64,000 nt of DNA from Phenylobacterium kunshanense (GTDB lineage: Bacteria; Pseudomonadota; Alphaproteobacteria; Caulobacterales; Caulobacteraceae): assembly GCF_003254525.1 (NCBI RefSeq), contig NZ_QFYS01000012.1, forward strand, positions 34,664 through 98,663. The letters are read 5' to 3'. Of this stretch, positions 15,406 through 24,193 are shown in pieces. Numbering within the stretch: the first letter of the stretch is position 1; every line of letters begins with the position of its first letter. A program made the position numbers and the translations under genes. The notes beneath the pieces are model-generated. The model made no database searches. It had not been told where the DNA came from and saw only the letters and a program-made list of their open reading frames with translations.

Positions 15406-16695
15406 ATGGTCTCTCCGATGACACCGCAGCAGGCCCTCGATCGGATCCGCCGCTACGACGGCCGCCTCAACGCCTTCGTCCAGGTGTTCGACCCGCCGCT
15501 GGAGATCGGGCGGGCCCGCGGGCCGACCGTGGCGATCAAGGACCTGATCGACGTCGCCGGCGTCCCCACCGGCGGCGGCGCCCGCATCCCGCTGGACCCC
15601 AGCCCCGCCCGTCATGCGATCGTGGTCGAGCGCCTGCTGCAGGCCGGGTGGCGGGTGATCGGCAAGACGCAGACCGTCGAGCTCGCCTACGGGGGCTGGG
15701 GCACCAACCGGGCCGTGGGCGCGCCGTGGAATCCCTGGGATGCGGCGGTCCATCGGGCGCCGGGCGGATCTTCGTCGGGCTCGGCCGTCGCCGTGGCCGC
15801 AGGCCTCTGCGATGCGGCCCTGGGCAGCGACACCGGCGGTTCGGTGCGGATACCGGCCGCGACCTGCGGCGTCGTAGGGCTGAAGCCGGGGAGAGGCCTC
15901 GTCAGCCTCGAGGGGGTGCATCCGCTCAGCCCGTCGCTGGATACGGTCGGCGCGCTGGCCCGCGATGTCAGGACGGCGGCCTTGACCCTGGCGGCGATCT
16001 CCGGTCCGGACGGCGCGACCGCCGACCGCGGCCCCTTCGACGCCGAAGCGGCCTTGGGCGCCGATAGCGCGGGCCGTCGGATTGCCGCCATGCCGACGGA
16101 GGACCTGGCGCCGCTCGATCCCGAGGTGGCCCGCCTCTATGAGGAGGCCCTCGAGCGCCTCCGAGACGCCGGGATGATCGTCGAGATCGTCCGGCCGCCT
16201 CGGGCGCTGGAGGCGTCGTTCGGCCCGAATGGCTGGCTGATGGCCGGCGAGGGCTGGCGTATCTGGCGCGAGCGGATCGCCCACTATCGCGAACTCATGG
16301 ACCCCTGGATCGTCCGCCGCTTCGAGGCCGGTCGAGAGGTCAGCGACGATCGACTGTCGGAAATTCATCTGGAGCGCGCCGCGAGCCAGGCCGAGGTGCG
16401 CGACTGGCTCGCCGGCTATCACGGCCTCGTGTCCCCGACCTGCCCGATCCCCGCCCCGCCGATCAATGGCGTCGACGAGACGATCTCGCCGCTGAGCCGC
16501 CTTACCCGCGCGGCCAACTACCTGGATCTGCCGGGGATCAGCGTCCCGTGTGGCCTGACCGCCGCCGGCCTGCCGGTTGGGCTTCAGATCCTGGGCAATC
16601 CGCGGGATGAGGCCGGCGTCGTGACGCTGGGGGCCGCATTCGAGAGGGTGTCGGGCTGGAACGGGCGGACACCCGACCTGACAGGGTTCGGCTAG
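15406..16695 (+). CDS. Amidase signature family hydrolase
   Basis: A 429-residue amidase-signature enzyme with the Ser-cisSer-Lys triad: K45 (AIKDLID), the cis-serine in GGSSSGS (near S122) and nucleophile S146 (SDTGGSVRIP). Such enzymes hydrolyse amides, for example malonamate, indoleacetamide or aryl amides. Next to a MatB-like ligase, an amidase releasing malonate is conceivable, but this is inference. A second ATG at 15418 is an alternative start. Its TAG overlaps the convergent PAP2 stop as CTAG. Confidence 0.88.
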   Translation: MVSPMTPQQALDRIRRYDGRLNAFVQVFDPPLEIGRARGPTVAIKDLIDVAGVPTGGGARIPLDPSPARHAIVVERLLQAGWRVIGKTQTVELAYGGWGTNRAVGAPWNPWDAAVHRAPGGSSSGSAVAVAAGLCDAALGSDTGGSVRIPAATCGVVGLKPGRGLVSLEGVHPLSPSLDTVGALARDVRTAALTLAAISGPDGATADRGPFDAEAALGADSAGRRIAAMPTEDLAPLDPEVARLYEEALERLRDAGMIVEIVRPPRALEASFGPNGWLMAGEGWRIWRERIAHYRELMDPWIVRRFEAGREVSDDRLSEIHLERAASQAEVRDWLAGYHGLVSPTCPIPAPPINGVDETISPLSRLTRAANYLDLPGISVPCGLTAAGLPVGLQILGNPRDEAGVVTLGAAFERVSGWNGRTPDLTGFG

Positions 16696-17396
16696 CTCCC
16701 CCTGGTCGGCGCGTGCAGGAGCCGCAAGGCAAGCCAGGCCGCCAAGGCCCAGGCCGCCCCCAGGCACCAGCCCGCCAGGACATCGCTGGGCCAGTGGACC
16801 CCCAGGTACACGCGGCTGAAACCCACGCCCACAAGGACCGCGCACGCCAGGCCATAGGCCAGCGCCTTGGTTCGCCGGCGGGGCTCGAGGCTGGAGACCA
16901 GCATCGCCAGCGTCAGGTAGGTGGTCGCCGCCATGGTCGAGTGCCCACTTGGGAAGCTGCCCGAGTAGACGAACACCTCGTGCGGCACGAGGTCGGGCCG
17001 CGGCCTGTCGAACAAGGTCTTGGTGAGGTTGCTGGACAGGGTGCCGAGCAGGACGGTCCCGCCGAGGACCAGGGCATGCCGATAGCGGCGGTGGAAGGCG
17101 AACGCCAGGATACCAACGAGCGTCACCACCACGATCAAGGTGGTGCCGCCCAGCGCCGTGACGTCGCGGACCGCTTCTTCCAGGTCGTGAGAGCCGACGG
17201 GATTGTTGAGGTCGCCCGGCGTGCGAAGCGCCAGGACCAGACGACGGTCCAGCGCCTCCGTATCGCCCTCGACCATGTCATCGGCGAGTTCGACGAAGGA
17301 CAGGACGGCCCCGCTGGCGAGGCCGAGCGCAATCAGCACCCGCGCTTCGAAGCGCTTGGCGAAGCGCCAGACAGTGTCGAACACAGTTTGCGACAT
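16692..17396 (-). CDS. PAP2-family membrane phosphatase
   Basis: A 234-residue integral membrane phosphatase of the type-2 phosphatidic acid phosphatase family. The three signature motifs are present: KTLFDRPRP, PSGH (in GSFPSGHSTMA) and SRVYLGVHWPSDV, holding the catalytic histidines. Five to six transmembrane helices surround a periplasm-facing active site. Likely substrates are undecaprenyl pyrophosphate or phosphatidate. The stop overlaps the amidase stop. Confidence 0.92.
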   Translation of the reverse strand: MSQTVFDTVWRFAKRFEARVLIALGLASGAVLSFVELADDMVEGDTEALDRRLVLALRTPGDLNNPVGSHDLEEAVRDVTALGGTTLIVVVTLVGILAFAFHRRYRHALVLGGTVLLGTLSSNLTKTLFDRPRPDLVPHEVFVYSGSFPSGHSTMAATTYLTLAMLVSSLEPRRRTKALAYGLACAVLVGVGFSRVYLGVHWPSDVLAGWCLGAAWALAAWLALRLLHAPTRGS

Positions 17397-17431
17397 CTCT
17401 TGAAGCTAGGGTCCCGCCAGGGCGTGGGCAA

Positions 17432-17620
17432 TCAGGCCCTGGCCGACAGCCCGAGGTCTACGCCGGCGCTCTGCAGCGTCACATTCACGGCCGCCTGCGC
17501 GGCCGCCTGGGTCGCATGCGCCCCGTCAGCCACCGTCACGCCATCCTCGTCATAGACGCTCCAGCGCCAGACGTCCTCGTCATGGCTCAGCGAATAGGCG
17601 AGGTACTTACCGTCACGCAT
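17432..17620 (-). CDS. Small hypothetical protein
   Basis: A 62-residue protein with a strong GGAGG before its ATG at 17620. The first half looks like a small beta-sheet (KYLAYSLSHDEDVWRWSVYDEDG), the second an alanine-rich helix. No domain is recognised. It lies between the hydroxyacid dehydrogenase gene and the PAP2 gene on the same strand, 106 bp after the former. Confidence 0.55.
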   Translation of the reverse strand: MRDGKYLAYSLSHDEDVWRWSVYDEDGVTVADGAHATQAAAQAAVNVTLQSAGVDLGLSARA

Positions 17621-17709
17621 ACCCGTCCTCCGTCCCGAGCGGGTTCAACTCGTACGAAATCAAACGGTTTCGCAGTGCACAATAGATTTCGCGTGATCGG
17701 GAGATCGGC

Positions 17710-17724
17710 TCGCGCGATGCGCGA
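17710..17724 (-). other. Short hairpin after the hydroxyacid dehydrogenase gene
   Basis: TCGCGC-GAT-GCGCGA forms a perfect 6-bp stem with a 3-base loop, starting 3 bases after the stop of the upstream (minus-strand) gene. There is no T-run after it, so it is not a classical intrinsic terminator; it may slow polymerase or protect the 3' end. Confidence 0.3.
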
Positions 17725-17726
17725 CC

Positions 17727-18869
17727 TCAGCCGTTGTCGAGCAGGGTCCTGCCGGCGTCGCGGGCGTTGTTGCAGCCGGTCAGGGTCATCGCCACGGCCA
17801 GCTCCGCCCGAAGGGTGTCGAGCATCCTCTCGATCGCCGGCTGCCCGCCGGCGCCCAGCGCCCACGCCCAGGCGCGGCCGACGAAACAGGCCTTGGCGCC
17901 CAGGGCGAGCGCCTTGAGGACATCCAGGCCCGATCGGACACCCCCGTCCATGAACACATCCAGATCACCACCCACGGCGTCAGCGATGGCGGGCAGCACC
18001 GAGATCGAGGAGCGCACGCCGTCGAGCTGGCGTCCGCCATGGTTCGAGACGACCAGCCCCTGAGCCCCTGCGCGGACGACGTCGCGGGCATCCTCGACGT
18101 CCAGTACGCCCTTGACGACGATCGGGCCCTCCCAGTTCTCCCGAACCCAGTCGATGTCCTTCCACGTGACCGAGCGGTCGAAGTTGCGGGCGATCCACGC
18201 GAGGAAATCCGTGACGCGCCGACCTTCCTTCACCGCCGCCTGCACCGATCCCAGGGTGTGCGGACGCCCGTTCACGAAGACGTCCCAGGTCCAGCCGGGG
18301 TGGGTGATCCCGTCCAACGCCTGGGTCATCGCGGCCTTGAGCGGCGTCGAGCCGGTGAATCCCGATCGGATGTCGCGATAGCGCGACCCCGGCAGCGGCA
18401 GGTCCACCGTGAAGACCAGCACCGGGCAGCCCGCCGCCTTGGCCCGCGCGAGCAACTCGCGCATGTAGCCGCGGTCCTTGAGCATGTAGAGCTGGAACCA
18501 GGGCGGCGTGCCCGTCGCGGCGACTTCCTCGATGGAACAGACACCAACCGTGGAGAGGCAGAACGGCACGCCGGCCGCCGTCGCCGCGCGGATCGCCTGG
18601 GTCTCGCCCCGGCGACCGTACATCCCCGCCATGCCGACGGGCGCGAGGCCAACCGGCATCTTCAGCGTCTGGCCCAGGGTCTGGACGCTCATGTCGAGCT
18701 GGGTCATGTCGCGCATCACCCGCTGGCGCAGCGCGATGGCCTCCAGGTCCTCGACGTTCCGGCGCAGGGTCACCTCGGCATAGGATCCGCCGTCGATGTA
18801 TTCGAAGAAGATGTTCGGCAGGCGCCGGCGCGCCAGCTCGCGATAGTCCGAGACCGAAGCCGCCCGCAT
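17727..18869 (-). CDS. FMN-dependent alpha-hydroxy-acid dehydrogenase (LldD-like)
   Basis: A 380-residue TIM-barrel flavoenzyme of the L-lactate dehydrogenase/glycolate oxidase family. The catalytic histidine is H277 in SNHGGRQLDG. FMN-binding segments APVGMAGM, LSTVG, FQLYM, FTVDLP, VVKGV and FMDGGVRSG are all in order. It oxidises L-2-hydroxy acids, feeding electrons to the quinone pool, normally at the inner face of the membrane. The ATG at 18869 is followed directly by the family's N-terminal SDYRELARRRLP. L-lactate is the most likely substrate but mandelate-type acids cannot be excluded. Confidence 0.92.
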   Translation of the reverse strand: MRAASVSDYRELARRRLPNIFFEYIDGGSYAEVTLRRNVEDLEAIALRQRVMRDMTQLDMSVQTLGQTLKMPVGLAPVGMAGMYGRRGETQAIRAATAAGVPFCLSTVGVCSIEEVAATGTPPWFQLYMLKDRGYMRELLARAKAAGCPVLVFTVDLPLPGSRYRDIRSGFTGSTPLKAAMTQALDGITHPGWTWDVFVNGRPHTLGSVQAAVKEGRRVTDFLAWIARNFDRSVTWKDIDWVRENWEGPIVVKGVLDVEDARDVVRAGAQGLVVSNHGGRQLDGVRSSISVLPAIADAVGGDLDVFMDGGVRSGLDVLKALALGAKACFVGRAWAWALGAGGQPAIERMLDTLRAELAVAMTLTGCNNARDAGRTLLDNG

Positions 18870-18922
18870 CGATGATCCTCCCGCCGCCCGGTTTTGGAGC
18901 GCAGGGGGCCTGGGCGCAAGCG

Positions 18923-19678
18923 TCAGACGCCGCCAGCGCCGGGAGGCACACCGGCGGCAGGAGGAAAGGCGCCCATCACGATCCAGACCTGGTGCGCGAG
19001 GCCGGCCAGGCGGCCTTCGCCATCATAGAGCGCGACGCCGGCGACTTCCTTGCGCCCCTCCTTCGAGATCGGCCAGGCGACCACGACATACTCCTCGCCA
19101 GCCCGCACCGGCAGCAGCACCTCCGCGGTCATGGTTCCGAGCAGCGCGCCGTGACGCCCCTCCTTCTCGACCCAGGCGAAGTAGCCCGGGCAATCCAAGG
19201 CGGCCCACACGACCTCGGACGCGACGAGTCCGTCCTCGCCCGCGAAGTTGGCGTGCGGCGTCCAGGTGCAGGCGACGACGCCGAGATCGGCGCCCTCCAG
19301 CCGTCCGGGCAGCACGCGCAGGCCATCGCCCTCCTCGCGCGCCGTTCCGCAGGTGAAGCAGATCGGGTGGATGCGCTGGGTGAGCCCCACATGCCGGGCC
19401 GCGGCGGCGCGGGCCGCCTCGAGGCTCGGCGCCGGCGGGGGCGTGGGAAGGTCCTGGGTTGCGGGCCGCCCCTGGGCGATCAGCGCGCCCTCCCCGCCCA
19501 GCAAGGCCTGTCCGCCCTCGCGGGACTCCAGGTCGAGTTCGGCGTCCAAGGGGATCGGGGCCCGCAACACCGCGGTTGTGGGCCCTTCGTGTCCCCTGGC
19601 GAGGACGCCACAGACATACCCCCCGTTGCCGGAGTTCGGCGGGCCGCAGAATTGGCGGCCGATGACGATCTTGCTCAA
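18923..19678 (-). CDS. Hotdog-fold thioesterase-like protein
   Basis: A 251-residue protein with an N-terminal KIVIGRQFCGPPNSGNGGYVCGVLA segment and a C-terminal hotdog region (ALLGTMTAEVLLPVRAGEEYVVVAWP), a pattern seen in uncharacterised thioesterase-superfamily proteins. A CFTCG motif lies in the middle. TTG at 19678 is chosen because conserved sequence begins there (SKIVIG); an in-frame upstream start at 19837 adds 53 low-quality residues. No clear ribosome-binding site is seen, so the start is tentative. It may hydrolyse acyl-CoA. It lies 53 bp upstream of the hydroxyacid dehydrogenase on the same strand. Confidence 0.65.
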   Translation of the reverse strand: MSKIVIGRQFCGPPNSGNGGYVCGVLARGHEGPTTAVLRAPIPLDAELDLESREGGQALLGGEGALIAQGRPATQDLPTPPPAPSLEAARAAAARHVGLTQRIHPICFTCGTAREEGDGLRVLPGRLEGADLGVVACTWTPHANFAGEDGLVASEVVWAALDCPGYFAWVEKEGRHGALLGTMTAEVLLPVRAGEEYVVVAWPISKEGRKEVAGVALYDGEGRLAGLAHQVWIVMGAFPPAAGVPPGAGGV

Positions 19679-19860
19679 AATCGGAAACCCAAGCGAAGAA
19701 TGAACCGGATGAATGGCGGCGGCTTTCTCACGCTTGCGTCGCGGAATGGAAGCCAAAACCGTGATCGCAGCGTTGGACGCGGCCACGCGCCGCGCTAAAG
19801 GCAAGCCATGCGCCGCGCTTCGCGGCCGGAACGACAAGACACCTTCGACGGAGACACCTG

Positions 19861-20193
19861 GTGAGCAACCGGATCGAACGCCCCTGGGCCCTGATGCGCC
19901 ATCACGCGGGCTGGGCTGACGTCTTCCACATCGAGAGCGAGACGCCGGATTCGATCACGGGATTCTACCCGGATCGCGAGACCGTGGGCCCGCCGGTGAA
20001 CTATTCCACCCGCGCCGTGCTCGCCCGCTACTCGACGCTGGAAGCCGCCCGCGCGGCGCGCGAGGAAGCCGTGGCCGAGTGGCGCAAACACGACGCCGCC
20101 GTGCGCGACGCCGAGACCAAGCTGCGGGAAGCCGAGAAGCTGCGGGAAGACGCCTGGCTGACCTGCCTGCGCGACGCCGCCGAGCGCAGCTAG
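19861..20193 (+). CDS. Hypothetical protein with C-terminal coiled coil
   Basis: A 110-residue cytoplasmic protein with GTG start and GGAGA upstream. The N-terminal half (RPWALMRHHAGWADVFHIESETPDSI) is compact; residues ~60-100 form a charged Ala/Glu/Arg heptad-like helix. No domain is recognised. The TAG overlaps the convergent cytochrome b gene stop as CTAG (20190-20193). Confidence 0.6.
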   Translation: MSNRIERPWALMRHHAGWADVFHIESETPDSITGFYPDRETVGPPVNYSTRAVLARYSTLEAARAAREEAVAEWRKHDAAVRDAETKLREAEKLREDAWLTCLRDAAERS

Positions 20194-20861
20194 AGCCTGA
20201 GCCCCTTCGACACGAACCAGGCTGCGGCGCCGGCCAGCACGGCGCCCAGCACCAGGCTCCACCAAGGAGCCTTCGACAGGCCCGGGTCCGACGGAAGCCA
20301 GCGGCGGCCGGTGATCATCGGCCGGACGAGGTTCGTCTTCTTCCAGACGAGGTAGTAGGCGATCGCCGCCAGATGCAGCGCCACCAGGGCCTGCAGGATG
20401 CGGAAGATCAGTTCGTGGATCTCCGCGATCGCCCTGCCCGTCTCGAAACTGACGCGATCCGACAGCGGCCCACCCTCGAAGGCGTCGATATCGACCGTGA
20501 ACAGGCCGGTCGCGACCTGGGCGAACAGCACTGCAAGTATCGCTACAACGCTCAAGGCTCCGAGCGGATTGTGCCCCGGCGTCACGGACGCCTCCCGACG
20601 CCCGAGGGTCTTCAGGTAGGCCAGTGTGGCGCCCGGCCCCTTCACGAAGCTGGCGAACCGCGCCGCGCCGCCGCCGGCGAAGCCCCACCACAGGCGGAAC
20701 AACAGCAGGCCGAGGATCGCGTAGCCGCTCCAGCGATGCCAGTTCAGGTGATCTTCAGACGACCACCAGGAGAACAGGATCAGGGCGACGAGGGCCCAGT
20801 GGACCAGGCGAACCGGCGCGTCCCACAGCCTGACGCTTACGCCTGCCGACGGGCCGGGCAC
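20190..20861 (-). CDS. Cytochrome b561-type membrane protein
   Basis: A 223-residue di-haem cytochrome b of the Ni-Fe hydrogenase-subunit/b561 superfamily. Four main helices carry candidate haem ligands: the histidine in VRLVHWALV, HLNWHRWSGYA, the histidine in IAEIHELIF and the one in ALHLAAIAYYL. A fifth hydrophobic stretch ends the protein. The GTG start lies two bases after the stop of the cytochrome c gene (TGA-TC-GTG), so the two are coupled. The b-type cytochrome probably passes electrons between the quinone pool and the periplasmic cytochrome c. Confidence 0.88.
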   Translation of the reverse strand: MPGPSAGVSVRLWDAPVRLVHWALVALILFSWWSSEDHLNWHRWSGYAILGLLLFRLWWGFAGGGAARFASFVKGPGATLAYLKTLGRREASVTPGHNPLGALSVVAILAVLFAQVATGLFTVDIDAFEGGPLSDRVSFETGRAIAEIHELIFRILQALVALHLAAIAYYLVWKKTNLVRPMITGRRWLPSDPGLSKAPWWSLVLGAVLAGAAAWFVSKGLRL

Positions 20862-20863
20862 GA

Positions 20864-21361
20864 TCAGCCCTTCTTCTCTTGCCGGTATTTCTCGTGACAG
20901 CTCTTGCAGGCCATGAAGGTCTGTCGCGTCTGCGCCTTCACGGCGTCCACGTCACCAGCCGCCGCCAGTTGGCTGAGTTTCGCCGCCTGGGTCTGGAAGT
21001 TGGAGCTTGCGGCGGTGAAGCCCGCGGCGTCGGTCCAGATCTCGGCCTTCGCCTCGCTCATCGGGCGCGCCTGCACGCCGCTGCCCCGCGGAAACCAGGT
21101 GGGCAGTCCCTTGGCCAGGGTGGCGATGGTGTTGGCGTTGCTGGTGAGCACCGCCTTGGCCGGCTGCGGCTTGCGAAGCTCGTCGTTGATCGCCTTGAAG
21201 GCGCCGCCCAGCTTCTTGAAGTTCTCATGCCGGGCATAGGCCGCCTTCGTCGCCGCGCTGGCGTTCGCCGGCATCACGTCGTCGTGAGCGATCGCCCCGC
21301 CGGCGGCCACGGCCGCGCCGATCCCCAGCGCAATCGCCAGCATCGCACCCTTGGTCATCAT
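20864..21361 (-). CDS. Cytochrome c' / c556-type periplasmic protein
   Basis: A 165-residue class II cytochrome c. It has a signal peptide (MMTKGAMLAIALGIGAAVAAGG, cleavage near AIA-HDD) and a four-helix bundle with the haem attachment site CKSCH close to the C-terminus, as is usual for cytochromes c'/c556. A methionine (DDVMPA) near the mature N-terminus may be the sixth ligand. The double ATG at 21361 is chosen because the signal peptide starts there and AAGGG lies upstream. Forms a gene pair with the cytochrome b561 downstream. Confidence 0.9.
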   Translation of the reverse strand: MMTKGAMLAIALGIGAAVAAGGAIAHDDVMPANASAATKAAYARHENFKKLGGAFKAINDELRKPQPAKAVLTSNANTIATLAKGLPTWFPRGSGVQARPMSEAKAEIWTDAAGFTAASSNFQTQAAKLSQLAAAGDVDAVKAQTRQTFMACKSCHEKYRQEKKG

Positions 21362-21426
21362 CGTCGCGTCACCCTTGCTGGACCCACCCTTGAGCTCCGG
21401 AGATTGACGGGCTGGTCGCCGTCCCG

Positions 21427-23535
21427 TCAACGGCCTGCGCCGCGGGTGTTCGCCTGCGCCCCAGCGGCGCCCGCCGCGCCCATCAATGCGGCGCAGTTGG
21501 CGTCCTTGGCCAGGCCAGGGTCGACGAACGGCAGGATGGCGGCCAGCGGCGACAGCAGGGCGCCAAGCCCCGCCGCGACGCCGCCCTGCGCCACCACCGG
21601 CCCCGCCTCGACGCCCAGCCTCGGCGCCATCAGCGGCCCCTCGGCCTTCACGGGGACCAGGGCCCGCACCAGCCGGAACTTCTTGTTGTGCCCGCGCAGG
21701 CGCAGGTCGATCCGTTCGGACGCGAGGTTCACCACGCCTTCGCCCTTCACCAGGACAGGGCCGGTGTCAAAGACGATATTGTCGGCGCGCATAACGCCAT
21801 CGCGGGTCCGGAAACTGGCGACGGCGCAGCGGATGGGCGTCGTGGAGGTGTCCTTCTCCAGCAACAGACCCAGCCCCTTCACCACATTCACGCCCATCAG
21901 CTCGGCGAACGCCTTCCTGATCTCGCCATCGGCGGACGCGACGACGACCTGGCCCTCTGCGCTGGCGAAGGTCTTGTGGACGCTATCGCCCCGGCCCGAC
22001 AGCTTGGCTCGCCCCACCAGCGGACCACGCACTGCGGAACCGCCGTCGTAGCTCACAGGGATCAGTGTCTCGATGCGGCTATTGAGGAGCCGAAGGTCAA
22101 GATCGGTGGCAGGCGTCGGACCACGGGCGTTCAGCACGACCTGGCCCTCCACGCGGCCCTGGGGCAGATCGAGCCGCACGGGATCTGCCCGCATCAGCCC
22201 GTCGGTGAGCCTCACCCGCACCTGCCCCGCGGTCAGTTTGACCGGCGTGTCGCGTATCGACAGCGCCCGATAGCTCACATCGGCGTCCATCGCGCGAATG
22301 CGGGACACGTCGAGCGGCGCATCGGGGAAAAGCCGCCGCTGCGCCACCATCCTCCGTGCGATGACGGCCTGTTCGGGTGATACGGTCTCACCTGGACCTG
22401 TCTTGGGAGCGGCGCCGAACAATGGACCGAGGTCGTCGAAATCCAGGCTGGTCGAGCGGAGCTCGGCCTTGAGGAAGGGGCGCTCCGCACCCGTATCCAC
22501 CGAGACATCGCCGGCGAGATCGCTGTCCCCGACCCGGCCGGCGAGGTTCTCGATGCGCCAGACCAGCTGGTCACGCACGATCCTGCCTCGCAGGCTGTAG
22601 GGCGGCGTATTCGGCAGGGCCACGCCCGTCAGTGGGAACAGGTCGGCCAGATCCGGCCCGCGCGCCGTCGCGACCATCTGGAACCGGGCGAGATCGAACG
22701 GACGCGGCACGTCGCCTCTGGCGGTGATGAACGTCCGCCCCGCGCGGATCTCGGCGTCGAAGGGATACGGCCGGCTCCGCTCGATGTTCAGCAGGGGGCC
22801 GCCCGTCACTTCCGCGCGGAAGGGCGCCCGGTTGATCGTCCCCTGCCCCACGAGCTCGAAGCCGCGATTGCCGCCTCCAAGCTGCTCGCGCGCACTGATG
22901 GCGCCCTGGAAGCGGACGTCGCGGCGGGCGTCGAGATAACTGAGCCGCCCGTCCTTGATGAGGAAGCTATGGACCGGCGGCAACCGCGCAGGCTCACGGA
23001 CGCGCCCGTCCGAGAAGTCCCAGTTCCGTCGGCCGGTCTTGTCCGCGATCAGCGCGAAGGAGGGGCGATCGATGCTGAGCACGCGCATATCCACGTCCCC
23101 CCATAGCAAGGGGATCATCCGGACCTTCACCGCCAGGCGCTCGATCGAGCCGAGCTTCGCCGGGCCGGCCCACGACGGGTTCGCGATGCTGATGCGTTCG
23201 ATCGTCATGCCTGGCTGCCATGACCACAGGCTGACGTTCAGATCGCCGGCGATCTCCACCTGCCGGTTGAGGCGCGCCGACGCGAGCCGCTCCAGGGGCC
23301 CGCGGAACCAGTTCCAGTCCCAGATGGCCACGAGGATCGCCGCGGCGACGGCCAGCAGCGCGACGACGGAGCCCGCGACCGTCAACGCCTTGCGGCCTGG
23401 CCGGGGGATCGACGGGCCCCGCTGGCGCAGCGGCGTCCAGACACGCGCCCTCAACGAGCGCCGCTCCGTCTGCTGGAGCCTGTTGCGGGCCGCTGGCCGG
23501 CGGGCCTGGGGAGGTTGAAGCGGATTCTGGCTCAC
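21427..23535 (-). CDS. AsmA-family envelope protein
   Basis: A 702-residue protein with a basic N-terminus, one transmembrane helix (about residues 50-72) and a long periplasmic beta-rich region typical of AsmA/TamB-like bridge proteins, now linked to phospholipid movement between membranes. Family features such as the repeated short segments of beta-strands (VMRADNIVFDTGPVLVKGEGVVNLASERIDLRLRG) close the protein. The GTG start at 23535 has GGAGAT 9 bases upstream. It lies 57 bp downstream of the sugar transferase and 65 bp before the cytochrome c gene, all on one strand. Confidence 0.85.
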   Translation of the reverse strand: MSQNPLQPPQARRPAARNRLQQTERRSLRARVWTPLRQRGPSIPRPGRKALTVAGSVVALLAVAAAILVAIWDWNWFRGPLERLASARLNRQVEIAGDLNVSLWSWQPGMTIERISIANPSWAGPAKLGSIERLAVKVRMIPLLWGDVDMRVLSIDRPSFALIADKTGRRNWDFSDGRVREPARLPPVHSFLIKDGRLSYLDARRDVRFQGAISAREQLGGGNRGFELVGQGTINRAPFRAEVTGGPLLNIERSRPYPFDAEIRAGRTFITARGDVPRPFDLARFQMVATARGPDLADLFPLTGVALPNTPPYSLRGRIVRDQLVWRIENLAGRVGDSDLAGDVSVDTGAERPFLKAELRSTSLDFDDLGPLFGAAPKTGPGETVSPEQAVIARRMVAQRRLFPDAPLDVSRIRAMDADVSYRALSIRDTPVKLTAGQVRVRLTDGLMRADPVRLDLPQGRVEGQVVLNARGPTPATDLDLRLLNSRIETLIPVSYDGGSAVRGPLVGRAKLSGRGDSVHKTFASAEGQVVVASADGEIRKAFAELMGVNVVKGLGLLLEKDTSTTPIRCAVASFRTRDGVMRADNIVFDTGPVLVKGEGVVNLASERIDLRLRGHNKKFRLVRALVPVKAEGPLMAPRLGVEAGPVVAQGGVAAGLGALLSPLAAILPFVDPGLAKDANCAALMGAAGAAGAQANTRGAGR

Positions 23536-23592
23536 GGGCGGGATCTCCGGGAGCCGTCAGAACGCCTCGGCCGGGCCTCCGTTGCCGTTCTT

Positions 23593-24156
23593 TCAGTGAC
23601 TTACGCCACGACCCGTCAGCGCCACCCGCGCAGTGGCCAGCAGGATCGCGAGGTCGAATCCGAACGACATCCGGTCGAGATACTCCCGGTCCAGCCTCAC
23701 CTTCTCGGCGATCGGGAGTTCGTCACGGCCGTTCACCTGGGCCCATCCGGTCACGCCTGGACGCAAGTCGTCGACGCCCGCGGCCGTACGAAGCGCCACG
23801 AGATCATCCTGGTTGAACAGCGCCGGACGCGGCCCCACGAGGCTCATGTCGCCGGTGAGGACACTCCAGAGCTGCGGCAGTTCGTCGAGGCTGGAGCGTC
23901 GCAGGAACCGGCCAAGCGGCGTGACCCATCGCGCCGGGTCCTCCAGCAGGTGGGTCGCCACGTCCGGCGTATCGGTACGCATGGTCCGAAACTTCGGCAT
24001 GGCGAAGATGCGGTTGGCCCGACCGACCCGCCGGGACCAGTGGATCGCTGGGCCGGAGCTGTCCAGGCGCACCGCCAGTGCGAGCGCCAGCAGCAGCGGC
24101 CAGGCCAGCGCGAGGCCGGTGGTCGCGATGACGATATCGAAGGCCCGCTTCAGCAC
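23593..24156 (-). CDS. Undecaprenyl-phosphate sugar phosphotransferase (bacterial sugar transferase)
   Basis: A 187-residue monotopic phosphoglycosyl transferase of the PglC/WcaJ-C-terminal type. Its N-terminal re-entrant helix (KRAFDIVIATTGLALAWPLLLALALAVRL), the KFRTMRTD motif, DELPQLWSVLTGDMSLVGPRP and GVTGWAQVNGRD are diagnostic. It starts assembly of a surface polysaccharide by moving a sugar-1-phosphate to undecaprenyl phosphate. GTG start. No other glycan genes lie around it, so its pathway must be completed elsewhere. Usual length for the short form. Confidence 0.93.
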   Translation of the reverse strand: MLKRAFDIVIATTGLALAWPLLLALALAVRLDSSGPAIHWSRRVGRANRIFAMPKFRTMRTDTPDVATHLLEDPARWVTPLGRFLRRSSLDELPQLWSVLTGDMSLVGPRPALFNQDDLVALRTAAGVDDLRPGVTGWAQVNGRDELPIAEKVRLDREYLDRMSFGFDLAILLATARVALTGRGVSH

Positions 24157-24193
24157 CCGGTCTTGTTAGCCCTGCCCGGCGCCTCGCGCCAAG

